A DNA stretch of 64,000 nt from Acidocella sp. KAb 2-4 (GTDB lineage: Bacteria > Pseudomonadota > Alphaproteobacteria > Acetobacterales > Acetobacteraceae). The position numbers and the translations under genes are program-made. Positions 16,214 through 26,282 of the stretch are shown one piece after another. Below the pieces are notes generated by a model. That model worked only from the letters and a program-made list of their open reading frames with translations. It made no database searches and was not told the DNA's origin. The DNA is taken from the NCBI RefSeq assembly GCF_020567705.1, contig NZ_JAJDJU010000011.1:1-64000 (forward strand), written 5' to 3'. Every line of letters begins with the position of its first letter. Within the stretch, counting starts at the first letter, position 1.

Positions 16214-18370
16214 TTACTCCTCAGCCGCGGCGGTTTCCTTCTTGGGGCCCTTGCCGCCGACCTTGTCGGAGATGTCCTCGCCGGTCTCCTGATCGACCAC
16301 GCGCATGGACAGCTTGACCTTGCCGCGATCGTCGAAGCCGATGACCTTCACCTTCACGGTGTCGCCCTGCTTCACCACATCGGTGGTCTTGGCGACACGG
16401 CCCTGGGCCAGCTCGGAGATGTGCACGAGCCCATCCTTGGCGCCGAGGAAGTTCACGAAGGCGCCGAAATCGGCGGTCTTCACAACCTTGCCCGTATAGA
16501 TCACGCCCACTTCCGGCTCAGCCACAATGCCCTTGATCTTGTCGATCGCGGCCTGGATCTTCTTGTCGTCGCTGGCGGAGATCTTCACCGTGCCGTCATC
16601 GTTGATGTCGACCTTGGCGCCGGTCTGCTCCACGATCTCGCGGATCACCTTGCCGCCAGTGCCGATCACGTCGCGGATCTTGTCCTTGGGCACGGAGATC
16701 GTGACGATCTTCGGCGCGTTGGCGGAGACGCCCTGGCGCGAGCCGGTCAGCGCCTTGGCCATCTCGCCCAGAATGTGCAGACGCCCACCCTTGGCCTGCT
16801 CCAGCGCGATCTGCATGATCTCCGGCGTGATCGAGGTAATCTTGATGTCCATCTGCAGCGAGGTCACGCCGTTTTCGGTGCCCGCCACCTTGAAGTCCAT
16901 GTCGCCGAGGTGATCCTCGTCGCCCAGGATGTCGGACAGCACGGCAAAGCCCTTATCCTCCTTGATGAGGCCCATGGCGATGCCCGCGACCGGGTGCTTC
17001 AGCGGCACGCCCGCATCCATCAGCGCCAGCGAGGTGCCGCAGACAGTGGCCATGGAGGAGGAGCCGTTGGACTCGGTGATCTCGGAGACCACGCGCAGCG
17101 TGTACGGGAAGGCTTCCTTAGTCGGCAGCAGCGGGTGGATCGCGCGCCAGGCCAGCTTGCCGTGGCCGATCTCGCGGCGGCCGGGCGAACCCATGCGGCC
17201 GGTCTCACCCACCGAGAACGGAGGGAAGTTGTAGTGGAGCATGAAATGCTCCTTGAACTCGCCCTCGATGGCATCGACGATCTGCTCGTCCTGCGCGGTG
17301 CCGAGCGTGGCCACCACCAGCGCCTGGGTCTCGCCACGGGTGAACAGGGCGGAGCCATGGGTGCGCGGCAGCACGCCGACTTCCGCCAGGATGGGGCGGA
17401 CGGTCTTGGTGTCGCGGCCATCGATGCGCAGGCCGGTGTCGAGGATCGCGTTGCGGACGATGTCGGCCTCGAGCTCCTTGAACAGGCCCTTGGCGGCCTC
17501 GGCGTTCAGCCCCTCTTCGGTCAGCTTCGCGGCGGCGTCCTTCTTGGCGGCAGCGATCTTCTCGTAACGGACCTGCTTCTGCGTCTCGTTATAGGCCTCG
17601 ACCAGCGCCGGACGGGCCAGCGCGTCCACGCGCGCCTTCAGGGTCTTGGTCTCCTCGGATTCCTCGGGCAGCGCCCAGGGCTCCTTGGCGGCCACTTCGG
17701 CCAGTTCGATGATCGCCTGAATCACCGGCTGGAAGCCCGCGTGACCAAAGGTGACGGCGCCGAGCATCACTTCCTCGGAGAGCTCCGAAGCCTCGGACTC
17801 CACCATCAGCACGCCCTCGGTGGTGCCGGCCAAGACGAGATCAAGCGCCGACTCCTCGCACTCGCTCACGGTCGGGTTTAGCACATACTCGCCGTTGATG
17901 TAGCCAACGCGCGCGGCGCCGACGGGGCCGAAGAACGGAATACCGGACAGGGTGAGCGCGGCCGAGGCGGCAACCAGGGCGACCACATCCGGGTCGTTCT
18001 CCAGGTCGTGGCTCAGCACGTTGACGATCACCTGGACCTCGTTGCGGAAGCCAGCGGGGAAGAGCGGGCGGATCGGGCGGTCGATCAGGCGGGAGACCAG
18101 CGTCTCGCGCTCGGTCGGGCGGCCCTCACGCTTGAAGAAGCCACCGGGGATACGGCCCGCGGCGTAGAACTTCTCCTGGTAATTCACGGTGAGCGGGAAG
18201 AAATCCTGCCCCGGCTTGGCGGTCTTGGCGCCGACCACGGTGGCGAGCACCACGGTATCGCCATAAGACGCGACCACGGCGCCATCGGCCTGACGGGCGA
18301 CCTTGCCGGTCTCCAGAATCAGGGTCTTGCCGCCCCATTCCATCTCTTTACGGAAATATTTATCGAACAT
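16214..18370 (-). CDS. pnp: Polyribonucleotide nucleotidyltransferase (PNPase)
   Basis: A 718-residue 3'-to-5' phosphorolytic exoribonuclease of the degradosome. Both RNase PH-like domains are present ([25 protein letters not shown] at the start; [13 protein letters not shown] and [17 protein letters not shown] in the second). A KH domain with [15 protein letters not shown] (~555-615) and an S1 domain ([19 protein letters not shown] onward) follow. The ATG at 18370 has GGAG 7 bases upstream, and an earlier in-frame start at 18409 has none. rpsO, which normally precedes pnp, is not in the 278-base upstream region; I see nothing codable in that stretch. Confidence 0.97.
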   Translation of the reverse strand: MFDKYFRKEMEWGGKTLILETGKVARQADGAVVASYGDTVVLATVVGAKTAKPGQDFFPLTVNYQEKFYAAGRIPGGFFKREGRPTERETLVSRLIDRPIRPLFPAGFRNEVQVIVNVLSHDLENDPDVVALVAASAALTLSGIPFFGPVGAARVGYINGEYVLNPTVSECEESALDLVLAGTTEGVLMVESEASELSEEVMLGAVTFGHAGFQPVIQAIIELAEVAAKEPWALPEESEETKTLKARVDALARPALVEAYNETQKQVRYEKIAAAKKDAAAKLTEEGLNAEAAKGLFKELEADIVRNAILDTGLRIDGRDTKTVRPILAEVGVLPRTHGSALFTRGETQALVVATLGTAQDEQIVDAIEGEFKEHFMLHYNFPPFSVGETGRMGSPGRREIGHGKLAWRAIHPLLPTKEAFPYTLRVVSEITESNGSSSMATVCGTSLALMDAGVPLKHPVAGIAMGLIKEDKGFAVLSDILGDEDHLGDMDFKVAGTENGVTSLQMDIKITSITPEIMQIALEQAKGGRLHILGEMAKALTGSRQGVSANAPKIVTISVPKDKIRDVIGTGGKVIREIVEQTGAKVDINDDGTVKISASDDKKIQAAIDKIKGIVAEPEVGVIYTGKVVKTADFGAFVNFLGAKDGLVHISELAQGRVAKTTDVVKQGDTVKVKVIGFDDRGKVKLSMRVVDQETGEDISDKVGGKGPKKETAAAEE

Positions 18371-18648
18371 GCTTTTACTCCAGGCGCGGCCGCCGGAGCT
18401 GATGAGCAAGGGGATGGGCGCGTTGGCCGGTCAAGGAGCGGCGCCTCGGGCGGCGGGGTCTGGCGGCGGGTTGCCCCACCTGCCTTACGGCCCCGTGGCC
18501 GGAAACGCCGGAGCAAAGCCCGGCGGCGGCGCGGTCATCCGGTTGCTGTCACGCCCCGATCAGCCGCAATTTGTCACCGCGCCACCATGGCGCGATGGGG
18601 CTCCTTAGCTGATTCCGGGGGGGATGGCTAGGCTCGCGATCAGCGCGC

Positions 18649-19119
18649 TCAGGACTGCCTGGCCAGCGGCGCCACGAATTGCGGCTCGGTGTCCCACGGG
18701 AACAGGATCCAGGTATCCTGGCTGACCTCGGTGATGAAGGTGTCGACCAGCGGCTTGCCCGCCGCCTTAGCGTAAACGGTGGCGAAATGCGCTTTCGGCA
18801 GCAGGGCGCGCACGATCCGCGCCGTGGTGCCGGTATCGACCAGATCATCGACGATCAGCCAGCCCGCGCCATCGCCCGCCGCCGCCGGGGGCTTGATGAC
18901 CTGCGGCTGGCCCTGCTCCTCGTCGTGATAGGTGACCACCGAGACCGTCTCGATCAGCCGGCATTCCAGCTCGCGCGCGATGATCGCCGCCGGGATGAGC
19001 CCGCCACGGGTGATCGCCACCACCCCGGCCCAGGGGCCCATGGCGTGCAGCCTCCAGGCCAGCGCCTTGGCGTCACGGTGCAGCTGGTCCCAGGTAACAG
19101 TGAAATAACGTTGTGCCAT
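18649..19119 (-). CDS. gpt: Xanthine(-guanine) phosphoribosyltransferase
   Basis: A 156-residue type I phosphoribosyltransferase that converts xanthine or guanine plus PRPP to XMP or GMP in purine salvage. The PRPP loop [14 protein letters not shown] is at about residues 87-100, and the [21 protein letters not shown] block and the C-terminal [12 protein letters not shown] match Gpt. It lies 42 bases downstream of nadK on the same strand and is probably the last gene of that run. Confidence 0.93.
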   Translation of the reverse strand: MAQRYFTVTWDQLHRDAKALAWRLHAMGPWAGVVAITRGGLIPAAIIARELECRLIETVSVVTYHDEEQGQPQVIKPPAAAGDGAGWLIVDDLVDTGTTARIVRALLPKAHFATVYAKAAGKPLVDTFITEVSQDTWILFPWDTEPQFVAPLARQS

Positions 19120-19161
19120 GGCGCGGGATTACTGGCCCGCGCCCGGCCGGGCAAGCCCCGC

Positions 19162-19920
19162 TCAGACGGTAAACTGCTCGTTGATGATCCGCTCGGAGAG
19201 CGCGCGGTCGGGGTCGAACAGCACGGTGGCGCCGAGGCTCCTATCCTCGCTCACCGCCACGGAGACGACATCGCGCACCTCGGTGAAATCGGCCACCGCG
19301 GCCACCGGGCGCTTATCGGGCTCCAGCACCTCGAACAGCACCTCGACATTGGAGGGCAGCAGTGCCCCGCGCCAGCGGCGCGGGCGGAAGGCGGAGATGG
19401 GCGTGAGCGGCAGCAGATTGGCCGAAAGCGGCACGATCGGCCCGTGCGCCGAAAGGTTATAGGCGGTGGACCCGGCGGGGGTGGAGATCAGCACACCGTC
19501 GCAAACCAGCTCCGAGAGGCGCTCGCGGTGGTCGATGGTGATGCGGATCTTCGCCGCCTGCCGCGCCTGGCGCAGCAGCGAAACCTCGTTCAGGGCCATC
19601 GCCTCCTCCACCACGCCCGCGGCGGTGATGGCGTGCATCCGCAACGGGTGCAGCACGGCAGGGTGCGCGGCGGCGATGCGCTCGGGTAGGTTCTCCTCGT
19701 GAAACTCGTTCATCAGGAAGCCGACCGAGCCGCGATTCATGCCATAGACCGGCTGCTCGGTGCCCAATACGCGGTGCAGGCATTCGAGCATCAGCCCGTC
19801 GCCGCCCAGCGCCACCAGCACATCGGCATCCTTGGGATGGACCTCGCCATAAAGCGCCACAAGTTGCGCGCGCGCGGCCTGGGCGCCTTCGGTCTGCGCC
19901 GCCGTAAAGGCCAGTTTCAT
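19162..19920 (-). CDS. nadK: NAD kinase
   Basis: A 252-residue enzyme that phosphorylates NAD to NADP using ATP or polyphosphate. The GGDG motif is at 39-42, followed by [12 protein letters not shown] and the second conserved block [22 protein letters not shown]. The ATG at 19920 lies 3 bases after the stop of the nitrilase-family gene. It is short compared with E. coli NadK (292), as is usual in alphaproteobacteria. Confidence 0.96.
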   Translation of the reverse strand: MKLAFTAAQTEGAQAARAQLVALYGEVHPKDADVLVALGGDGLMLECLHRVLGTEQPVYGMNRGSVGFLMNEFHEENLPERIAAAHPAVLHPLRMHAITAAGVVEEAMALNEVSLLRQARQAAKIRITIDHRERLSELVCDGVLISTPAGSTAYNLSAHGPIVPLSANLLPLTPISAFRPRRWRGALLPSNVEVLFEVLEPDKRPVAAVADFTEVRDVVSVAVSEDRSLGATVLFDPDRALSERIINEQFTV

Positions 19921-19923
19921 GGC

Positions 19924-20754
19924 TTATCCCAGCCGCCGGTGGTCGAGCACCGGCATGTTGGCCCGCACGCGGGCGGTGAAGGCCTTGTTGATGGTGGCGG
20001 CGGCCCAGCCCTGGCCGTCCGACGCCTTGGCCACCACATGCCCCCACGGATCGACGATCAGCGAATGGCCGTAAGTCTGGCGCAGCTCGCCATTGCCCTC
20101 TTTATGCGTGCCGGCGGTGGCCGGGGCGGCGAACCAGCATTGTGTCTCGATCGCGCGGGCGCGCAGCAGCACTTCCCAATGGTCTTTGCCGGTTTGCAGG
20201 GTGAAGGCGGCGGGGAGCACGATCAGCTCCGCATTGGCCCGGCGCAGGGCGAGGAACAGCTCGGGGAAGCGAATGTCGTAGCAGATCGCCAGGCCGACCT
20301 TGGTGCCGGCGATGTCCACCGTCACCACCTGGTCGCCCGCACCATAAATGGCGCTTTCGCGATAGCCCTGGCCGTCGGGCGTGGTGATGTCGAACAGGTG
20401 GATCTTGCGGTAGCGGCCGAGTTCCTGCCCCGCCGGGCTGAACACAAGGGAGGTGTTGAAGATTTTTTCCCCCGCCAGCTCGCCGATACTGCCGCCATGG
20501 ATGTGCACGTTATGCGCCATCGCCATCTCACGCAGGAATTCATAAGCCGCGCCGCCGGGCTGGCCGGGGTTGGGCAGGGTCTCGGCGGCGGCGAATTTAT
20601 CGGCGCGGCTGCCGCCCAGGCAGGTCCACATCTCCGGCAGGGCGATCAGGTCCACCTTCTGCTCGGCGGCCACACCCTCGATGAGCGCGCGCGCCTGCGC
20701 GATGTTCTCGCCCTTATCCGCCCCCGGCGACATCTGAATCACGGCTACGCGCAT
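19924..20754 (-). CDS. Nitrilase-superfamily amidase (deaminated glutathione amidase/Nit-like)
   Basis: A 276-residue carbon-nitrogen hydrolase with the Glu-Lys-Cys triad: E41 in IALPEMW, K117 in RYRKIHLFDI and C158 in AICYDIRFPE. The pattern RYRKIHLFDI and overall length fit the Nit1/Nit2 branch, which repairs deaminated glutathione or acts as omega-amidase. The substrate is not certain. The ATG at 20754 is preferred over a GTG at 20760 because AGGGGG sits 5 bases before it. It precedes nadK by 3 bases. Confidence 0.88.
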   Translation of the reverse strand: MRVAVIQMSPGADKGENIAQARALIEGVAAEQKVDLIALPEMWTCLGGSRADKFAAAETLPNPGQPGGAAYEFLREMAMAHNVHIHGGSIGELAGEKIFNTSLVFSPAGQELGRYRKIHLFDITTPDGQGYRESAIYGAGDQVVTVDIAGTKVGLAICYDIRFPELFLALRRANAELIVLPAAFTLQTGKDHWEVLLRARAIETQCWFAAPATAGTHKEGNGELRQTYGHSLIVDPWGHVVAKASDGQGWAAATINKAFTARVRANMPVLDHRRLG

Positions 20755-20786
20755 CTTCACCCCCTCACTGCGCGGCCAGCATAGCG

Positions 20787-21734
20787 TTATCCCGGCGTTC
20801 CGTCACCGCCATAGGCTTTACGCACGATATAGGGGGGGCGCTGCTTGGTCTCCATGTAGATACGCCCGATATATTCGCCGATCAGACCGACGCTGATGAG
20901 CTGCACCGAGCCGAAGAATGTAACCGCGACGAACAGCGACGCATAGCCCGGCACCTGATTGCCAAACACCAGCGTGCGGATGGCGATATATAGCCCATAA
21001 AATAACGTGAGGGCCGCGCTGAGTACGCCGAGATAAGTCCAGATTTTCAGCGGCGCCGTGGAAAAGCTGGTCACCCCCTCCATCGCGAAATTCCACAGCG
21101 CGAAGCCGGAAAACTTGCTGCGCCCGGCGGCGCGCGGGGGGCGGGTGTAGTCGAGCGTGACGGTACGGAACCCGACCCAGGCGAACAGCCCCTTCATGAA
21201 GCGCTGGCGCTCGGGAAGTTGTTTCAGGGCATCAACCACCGCGCGGTCCATGAGCCGGAAATCCCCCACATTCTCGGGGATGCGGATTTTCGAGAGACGG
21301 TTATGCAGCCGGTAAAACCACGCCGCGGTTTGGCGCTTGAGCAATCCATCTGATGAGCGGTCACTGCGCCTTGCCAACACCACCTCGGCGCCCTCGCGCC
21401 AGGCCTGCACCATCAGGGCGATCAATTCCGGCGGGTCCTGCAAATCGGCGTCGATCGGGACCACCGCCTCGCCGCGCGCGGCGTCGATGCCCGCGGTCAG
21501 CGCCGCCTCCTTGCCGAAATTGCGCGAGAATTCGAGCACACGGAACCGCGGATCGGCCTGTGCCAGGGCGACAAGCTTGAGCAGCGAGCCGTCCGTGCTG
21601 CCGTCATCGACGCAGATGATCTCCCAGCTCGTGCCGGGGATGGCGTCGAGCGCCGGCAAAATCGCGTCGGCGAAGGGTTGTATCGATGCAGCCTCGTTAT
21701 AAAATGGCACCACGAGGGAGAGGCGGCGCATCAT
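20787..21734 (-). CDS. Polyprenyl-phosphate glycosyltransferase (GtrB/ArnC/DPM1-like GT2)
   Basis: A 315-residue GT2 enzyme that moves a sugar from a nucleotide donor to undecaprenyl phosphate on the cytoplasmic face. The catalytic domain has VVPFYNEA, IICVDDGSTDGS, FSRNFGKEAALTAGID and DADLQDPPELI (the DxD site). Two C-terminal membrane helices (~230-290) are followed by GLIGEYIGRIYMETKQRPPYIV, the hallmark C-terminus of GtrB-type proteins. The start at 21734 overlaps the upstream stop (ATGA). An open frame continues upstream to ~22292, but it runs across the GT87-like gene and is spurious. It supplies a lipid-linked sugar, probably to the upstream membrane transferases. Confidence 0.92.
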   Translation of the reverse strand: MMRRLSLVVPFYNEAASIQPFADAILPALDAIPGTSWEIICVDDGSTDGSLLKLVALAQADPRFRVLEFSRNFGKEAALTAGIDAARGEAVVPIDADLQDPPELIALMVQAWREGAEVVLARRSDRSSDGLLKRQTAAWFYRLHNRLSKIRIPENVGDFRLMDRAVVDALKQLPERQRFMKGLFAWVGFRTVTLDYTRPPRAAGRSKFSGFALWNFAMEGVTSFSTAPLKIWTYLGVLSAALTLFYGLYIAIRTLVFGNQVPGYASLFVAVTFFGSVQLISVGLIGEYIGRIYMETKQRPPYIVRKAYGGDGTPG

Positions 21735-23002
21735 GCCCGGATGCGCGCCAGCGCCGCCCGCGCTTGACAGATCAGCAAGGCCAGAAACTGCGTGACCACC
21801 CACCACCACAACACCTCGCGCCCCAGCCAGACCATGATGGCGGCGGAATAGCCCGCCACCGGTCCGGCAAGATGTTTCATAACCGATAGCGCCGTGATGC
21901 GGAAGAAACTCTCCCACAGCAGCGCCACCATGGCGATGCCGAGCGCCCCGCTCCGCTCCACCCCCGCGCGGCGCACGGCAAAAGCGCCGGGCAGCGCCAG
22001 CAGCAGAAAGATGGCACGGTAATCGATATTCTGCGCCATGAAGAAACAAGCGGTGATCAGCGCCGCGCCGCCGATGAGCGGCACCCGCGCCTCGTCCTCG
22101 ATGATCGTGAAGCCGGCTTGATAGAGCGGCGCATTTCGCCAGCCGCGCCAGAGCGCCGCGAGGATCATCGCCCCATAAACCAGATGCAGCGGCAGCGGCA
22201 TCTGGTAGCGCATCAGCGCATCCGCCGCGGCGCCATGCACGGCGGCGATGCCGATGCCCAGGCCCAGCGGAATGTCGATGGCACCGAAACAATTGCCGAA
22301 GGGCGGGCCGTGCGGCACCACCGCCAACGCCGCCAGCGTGCCAGCACCAAAGCGCGCCAGGAACGCGGCCAAGGCAGCCAAGCCAAGCGCGGTCAACAGG
22401 GCCAGACGGCGTGGCGCCTCGCGCAACGCCAGCGCGAGCAGCGCCACCGGGTAATATTTCAACGCCGCCGCCCCGCAGAACAGCGCATACCCCGCCAGCC
22501 GCGCCACGATGCAGCGGCGCATCAGCAAGATACCGCCCAGCGCCAGCAGAAAAACCACGGCATCGAGATTGGCCCGCTCAAGCGCGAACACGACACTGAC
22601 CGACACGCTGGCCAGCGCGCGCAGCCAAAACTCGACGCGCGAACGCGGCGACGGCAGTGCCGCGAGCGCGGCGATGAACAACAACGCGAGCCCGAGACCG
22701 GCGACGCTGAGATGGCTCGCAAGCGCGCCAAGCCCACCAAAATGCAGCAGCAGCGGGGAATAATTGTATCTACCGCCCCCCATGCAGGCATTCGCCACAT
22801 AGACGTTGACCCCCTGCCCCGCGCAATGCACGGCCTGCGCCACGGCGCCGAGATCGGAGAAGGTGACCGGCAGGCGCGGGATGTCAAAGAGGGTCAGCAC
22901 GGCCGAATAGGCGGCAGGTGCGCCCATGCGCAGCGCCGCGAACACCGCCAACGCCGCCAGCGCGATCAGGGAGATACCAAAACGGCCGAAGCGGTCAGTC
23001 AT
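21731..23002 (-). CDS. Polytopic membrane protein, DUF2029/GT87-like glycosyltransferase
   Basis: A 423-residue protein with about 10 hydrophobic helices. After the first helix, a periplasmic-side segment with an Asp (PVTFSDLGAVAQAV) and a tyrosine-rich RYNYSPL motif, followed later by ERANLDAVVF and ALKYYPVALLALA, resembles GT87/DUF2029 mannosyltransferase-like proteins that use polyprenyl-phosphate sugars. The start overlaps the preceding GT-C-like gene by 8 bases, and its stop overlaps the GT2 start (ATGA). The enzymatic call is by resemblance only. Confidence 0.75.
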   Translation of the reverse strand: MTDRFGRFGISLIALAALAVFAALRMGAPAAYSAVLTLFDIPRLPVTFSDLGAVAQAVHCAGQGVNVYVANACMGGGRYNYSPLLLHFGGLGALASHLSVAGLGLALLFIAALAALPSPRSRVEFWLRALASVSVSVVFALERANLDAVVFLLALGGILLMRRCIVARLAGYALFCGAAALKYYPVALLALALREAPRRLALLTALGLAALAAFLARFGAGTLAALAVVPHGPPFGNCFGAIDIPLGLGIGIAAVHGAAADALMRYQMPLPLHLVYGAMILAALWRGWRNAPLYQAGFTIIEDEARVPLIGGAALITACFFMAQNIDYRAIFLLLALPGAFAVRRAGVERSGALGIAMVALLWESFFRITALSVMKHLAGPVAGYSAAIMVWLGREVLWWWVVTQFLALLICQARAALARIRA

Positions 23003-24638
23003 GTTTCACACTTGGCACGGTGAGGATCGTCACGTCATCCACCGTCCGCGCCGGCCAGCCGAGTGTCATGATTTGCGCACGAATATCGGGCTGGGTGCCG
23101 GGCGTGATGACGATGACATCTGTTCCGGTGCTCTGGCAATAAGCGGCGAGGCTTTGCGCCAGGTTTGGTGAATTATAGCCAAGATACAGTCTGATGATTG
23201 GCTCAAGGCGCTGTGCCTGAACAGGGGGAAAACCCAGATACCCCCCCGTCTGCGCGAAACCAAACCGGCTTTGCACCTGCCAGTATGTCGCCTGCCCATT
23301 GAAACCGAAAGGCAGGATCAGAAGTTTGGGGTTTTTACCAAACACCTCGGCAAAGCGGGCCGGAGCGAAAAGTGGCGTGGCGGGAATGGTCTGCATCGGC
23401 CGAGGCATCGGCCAGATGAACAGCACCACCAGCCCGGCAACAACCAGACGCCAGCGATTTGGCGCGCGCGCCATCCATAAAGCGGCGATCATCGCGGCCA
23501 GCAAACTGACATAAAGCGCCAGCCGGGCGGGCAAGGCATTGCCAAGCAGAGGCATGGCGCGGAACACTGCCCAGGGCAGCGGAAGCGGGGTTTGCCGGCC
23601 ACCGATCCACAGATGCGGCCCCAGCATTGCCAGCAACAGCCCCAAAAACAATACGGACAAATAACGATGAGTCCGGCGCAAATACACCCATAAAATCGTG
23701 ACGAGCGGCAGACCGAGATACCCCCCCTGCTCGCATGGCAGCCCGGGAAAATGCTGGGAGAGGGGCAGAAAAAATCGTCCGCCCAGCCATGTGGTTGCCG
23801 TGGGTATGATGAGGTTCAAAAGATCCGTCGAGAAGAAATCCGGCCAAGCCTCGGGCAAATGGATATCCCGGCGCCACGCGAACATCGCCCATAGCAAAGG
23901 CGCAAGTGCCAGCAACAGAAATGGCAAGACCCATAAACAATCAAGCAACAGCATCCGCATGCTGGAGCGCCGCGCAGGCAGCATGAGCCAGGTCAGCGCC
24001 CAGGCGAAGCCGCCCGCCAGGACCGACGTCGCGAAAATCTCAAGCGAGATACCGGCCTGCAGCGCCAGCAGGACCACGGTGCCCCCGACCGCCCCCCGGC
24101 GCCCGATGCGCCCATCGATACGCGCCAATGCCAGCAGAACCAGCAGCGGCACCAATGCAGTGAAGGAGAGATTCAGCTGGTCATTCTGCCGGGCCATCGC
24201 ATAGCTCGAAAAGGCAAACAAAAATCCGCCGAACCACGCCGGCAAACGCTGGCGGGTGATGTAAAGACACAAGGCATATGCACTCGCCGCGCTCAATATT
24301 GGCGCGGCGAGACAGAGTAAATTGTAGGAAACGACCGGACCAATCGTGAGCGTGAGCGGCGCCGCCAAGAGCGCCAAGCTGGGGATGCTGGTTGTCCAGG
24401 CCAGGTTAAGCCCGGAGGGTTGCCAGACAAGATGCGTGAATAGCGGGTTCAGGTGGTGCGATAGCGCATAAGGCCACCAGGAGAGAAACCAGATATAGAT
24501 GAATGGGTCGGCACCGTCTCCGGCAACCATGCGGCCCAGATGGAAACCGTGCTGCGTAACGATCCACGCACAGAGAGCGTAGGATAATACGGCAAAGACA
24601 TGGCCAGACGCGTGACGTCGTGCTGGCGAAACCATCAT
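22995..24638 (-). CDS. GT-C-like polytopic membrane protein, paralogue B
   Basis: A 547-residue protein with around 12 membrane helices and a soluble C-terminal part. The first outer loop carries an acidic GDGADPFIYIW motif, then HHLNPLFTHLVWQPSGLNLAW, the pattern of GT-C glycosyltransferases with a catalytic Asp in the first periplasmic loop. The C-terminal ~130 residues (FGKNPKLLILPFGF, GFAQTGGYLGFPP, GWPARTVDDVTILTVP) are shared with the next gene upstream. The start at 24638 overlaps that gene's stop (ATGA). Together with the GT2 and GT87-like genes it likely forms a lipid-linked sugar transfer cassette. Function is not demonstrated. Confidence 0.78.
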   Translation of the reverse strand: MMVSPARRHASGHVFAVLSYALCAWIVTQHGFHLGRMVAGDGADPFIYIWFLSWWPYALSHHLNPLFTHLVWQPSGLNLAWTTSIPSLALLAAPLTLTIGPVVSYNLLCLAAPILSAASAYALCLYITRQRLPAWFGGFLFAFSSYAMARQNDQLNLSFTALVPLLVLLALARIDGRIGRRGAVGGTVVLLALQAGISLEIFATSVLAGGFAWALTWLMLPARRSSMRMLLLDCLWVLPFLLLALAPLLWAMFAWRRDIHLPEAWPDFFSTDLLNLIIPTATTWLGGRFFLPLSQHFPGLPCEQGGYLGLPLVTILWVYLRRTHRYLSVLFLGLLLAMLGPHLWIGGRQTPLPLPWAVFRAMPLLGNALPARLALYVSLLAAMIAALWMARAPNRWRLVVAGLVVLFIWPMPRPMQTIPATPLFAPARFAEVFGKNPKLLILPFGFNGQATYWQVQSRFGFAQTGGYLGFPPVQAQRLEPIIRLYLGYNSPNLAQSLAAYCQSTGTDVIVITPGTQPDIRAQIMTLGWPARTVDDVTILTVPSVKHD

Positions 24639-26275
24639 GGCGCCGCCGGTACCGTGAGTATCGTCACATCATCCACCTGCCGCGCCGGCCAGCCGAGCGC
24701 CCGCAGGCCGCTCACCATGTCCGCCGGGGCGCCGGGACCGGCGATGACGAAGTTCGTGGCCGTTCGATGGCAATAGGCCGCGAAGCCCTGAACCTTCGCC
24801 GGATCATCAATCCCGAAGAAAATGCGCATCAATACGCCATCGTCCTGCACCCGCGCGGGAGGAAAGCCCAGATACCCGCCGGTCTGCGCAAAGGCGAAAC
24901 CGCTCTCCGCCTGCCAAAACATCGACGGGCTGTAGAACCCGAACGGCAAGACCGCAATTCTCGGGTTCTGCCCCAGCACCTGTTCGACACGCCCCGGCTG
25001 GAAGAAGGTGGAGTATGGAATTTTCTGCACAGGGCGCGGCGCTGGCCACAACATGATGGCAGCCAGCAACCCAAACCCCAGCCGGAGAAGCTGCTCTCGC
25101 CATCCAATCGCCTCAGCCAGCCACAGCGCGGCGGCAATAGCGGCGGCGAGATCGGCATACAGCATCATGCGGGCGGGCAGCGCCTTGTTCATCAATGGCA
25201 AAGCCTGAATCAGCGCCCAAGGCAGCGGAATGCCGGTATTATGCCCCGCCAGCCAAAGCCGAGGCCCCAGGCTGGCAATGACCATCGCCACGAGCAACCA
25301 GCGCAGATAGGCCCTGCCACCACGAAGCGCCAGCCACAACAAGATGATCAATGGCAGGCCGAGATAGCCGCTTTGTTCGCTGACATTTCCTGGAAAATTT
25401 TGTGAAACCGGGGCAAAGAATAATCCCCCGATCCTATCGGCACCGGTGGGGATGATCAGGTTAAGTAAGTCGGTCGCATAGATCCGCGGCCAGAACGAAG
25501 GCAGCGAAACATCGTGCGGCAGCGCAAACAACGCCGATAACAGCGGGAAGAGCGCCAATAACAGCAACGGCGCCGCGAACAATGCATCAGCGAACAAGCT
25601 TCCCAGCGCCACCCGCCGGGGCGGCAGCATTCCCCATGCCAGGAGCCACGCGAAGCCTCCACTCAGCACGGTGGTCGCGAACATTTCCAGCGAGACCCCC
25701 GCCATCGCCGCCAACATCGCAACACCTGCCGCCACCGTGCCAAATCGGCCAATACGGCCATCCAGCCGCGCGAGCACCAACAGCACCAAGCACGGCACGA
25801 AACATGTGGTCTCCAGGTTGAGTTGCTCGTTTTGCCGCGCCATCGCGTAGCTGCCAAAGCCAAACAAGAAGCCACCCAACAATGCCGCCGATGGCCGGCG
25901 GGCGACATACAGGCACAGCGCGTAGGCGGCCAGCGCGGAGACGATCGGCGCGGCCAGGGTCAAAAGATTGAAGCTCAGCACCGGGCCGAATAATTGGGTG
26001 ACCGGCAGGGCCAGCAGCGCGAGCGCTGGAACACTGGTGACCCAGGCGAGATTCAGCCCCTGCGGTTGCCAGACCAGATGTGTAAAAAACGGGTTGAGGT
26101 GGTGAGTGAGCGCATAAGGCCACCAACCAAGAAACCAGACGAACGCCAGCGCGTCCGACCCGCCTCCCAAAATCAAGCCGTGCAGCGTCGCGCCATGCAC
26201 CACCACAGCCCAGGCGCACAGCGCGTAAACCACCACCGCGCCCGCATGCCAGAACCAGCGATGCATCCGCGCCAT
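24635..26275 (-). CDS. GT-C-like polytopic membrane protein, paralogue A
   Basis: A 546-residue protein, collinear over its full length with the 22995-24638 gene and roughly half identical by eye. Shared blocks include HHLNPxFTHLVWQPxGLNLAW, AAPI-SA-AYALCLY, SYAMARQN-QLNL, TDLLNLIIPT, GYLGLPL and GWPAR-VDDVTILTVP. The acidic first-loop motif is GGGSDALAFVW. It starts 7 bases after the era stop, so it is transcribed with era. The pair is a tandem duplication with diverged first-loop residues, perhaps giving different acceptor or donor specificity. Confidence 0.78.
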   Translation of the reverse strand: MARMHRWFWHAGAVVVYALCAWAVVVHGATLHGLILGGGSDALAFVWFLGWWPYALTHHLNPFFTHLVWQPQGLNLAWVTSVPALALLALPVTQLFGPVLSFNLLTLAAPIVSALAAYALCLYVARRPSAALLGGFLFGFGSYAMARQNEQLNLETTCFVPCLVLLVLARLDGRIGRFGTVAAGVAMLAAMAGVSLEMFATTVLSGGFAWLLAWGMLPPRRVALGSLFADALFAAPLLLLALFPLLSALFALPHDVSLPSFWPRIYATDLLNLIIPTGADRIGGLFFAPVSQNFPGNVSEQSGYLGLPLIILLWLALRGGRAYLRWLLVAMVIASLGPRLWLAGHNTGIPLPWALIQALPLMNKALPARMMLYADLAAAIAAALWLAEAIGWREQLLRLGFGLLAAIMLWPAPRPVQKIPYSTFFQPGRVEQVLGQNPRIAVLPFGFYSPSMFWQAESGFAFAQTGGYLGFPPARVQDDGVLMRIFFGIDDPAKVQGFAAYCHRTATNFVIAGPGAPADMVSGLRALGWPARQVDDVTILTVPAAP

Positions 26276-26282
26276 GACCGGC

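Noticed and set aside
16421-17881. A 486-residue open frame on plus, antisense to pnp
   Set aside because: Compositionally biased shadow of pnp.
21735-22292. N-terminal extension of the GT2 open frame
   Set aside because: It runs across the GT87-like gene in another frame; the true GT2 N-terminus begins at the ATGA overlap.
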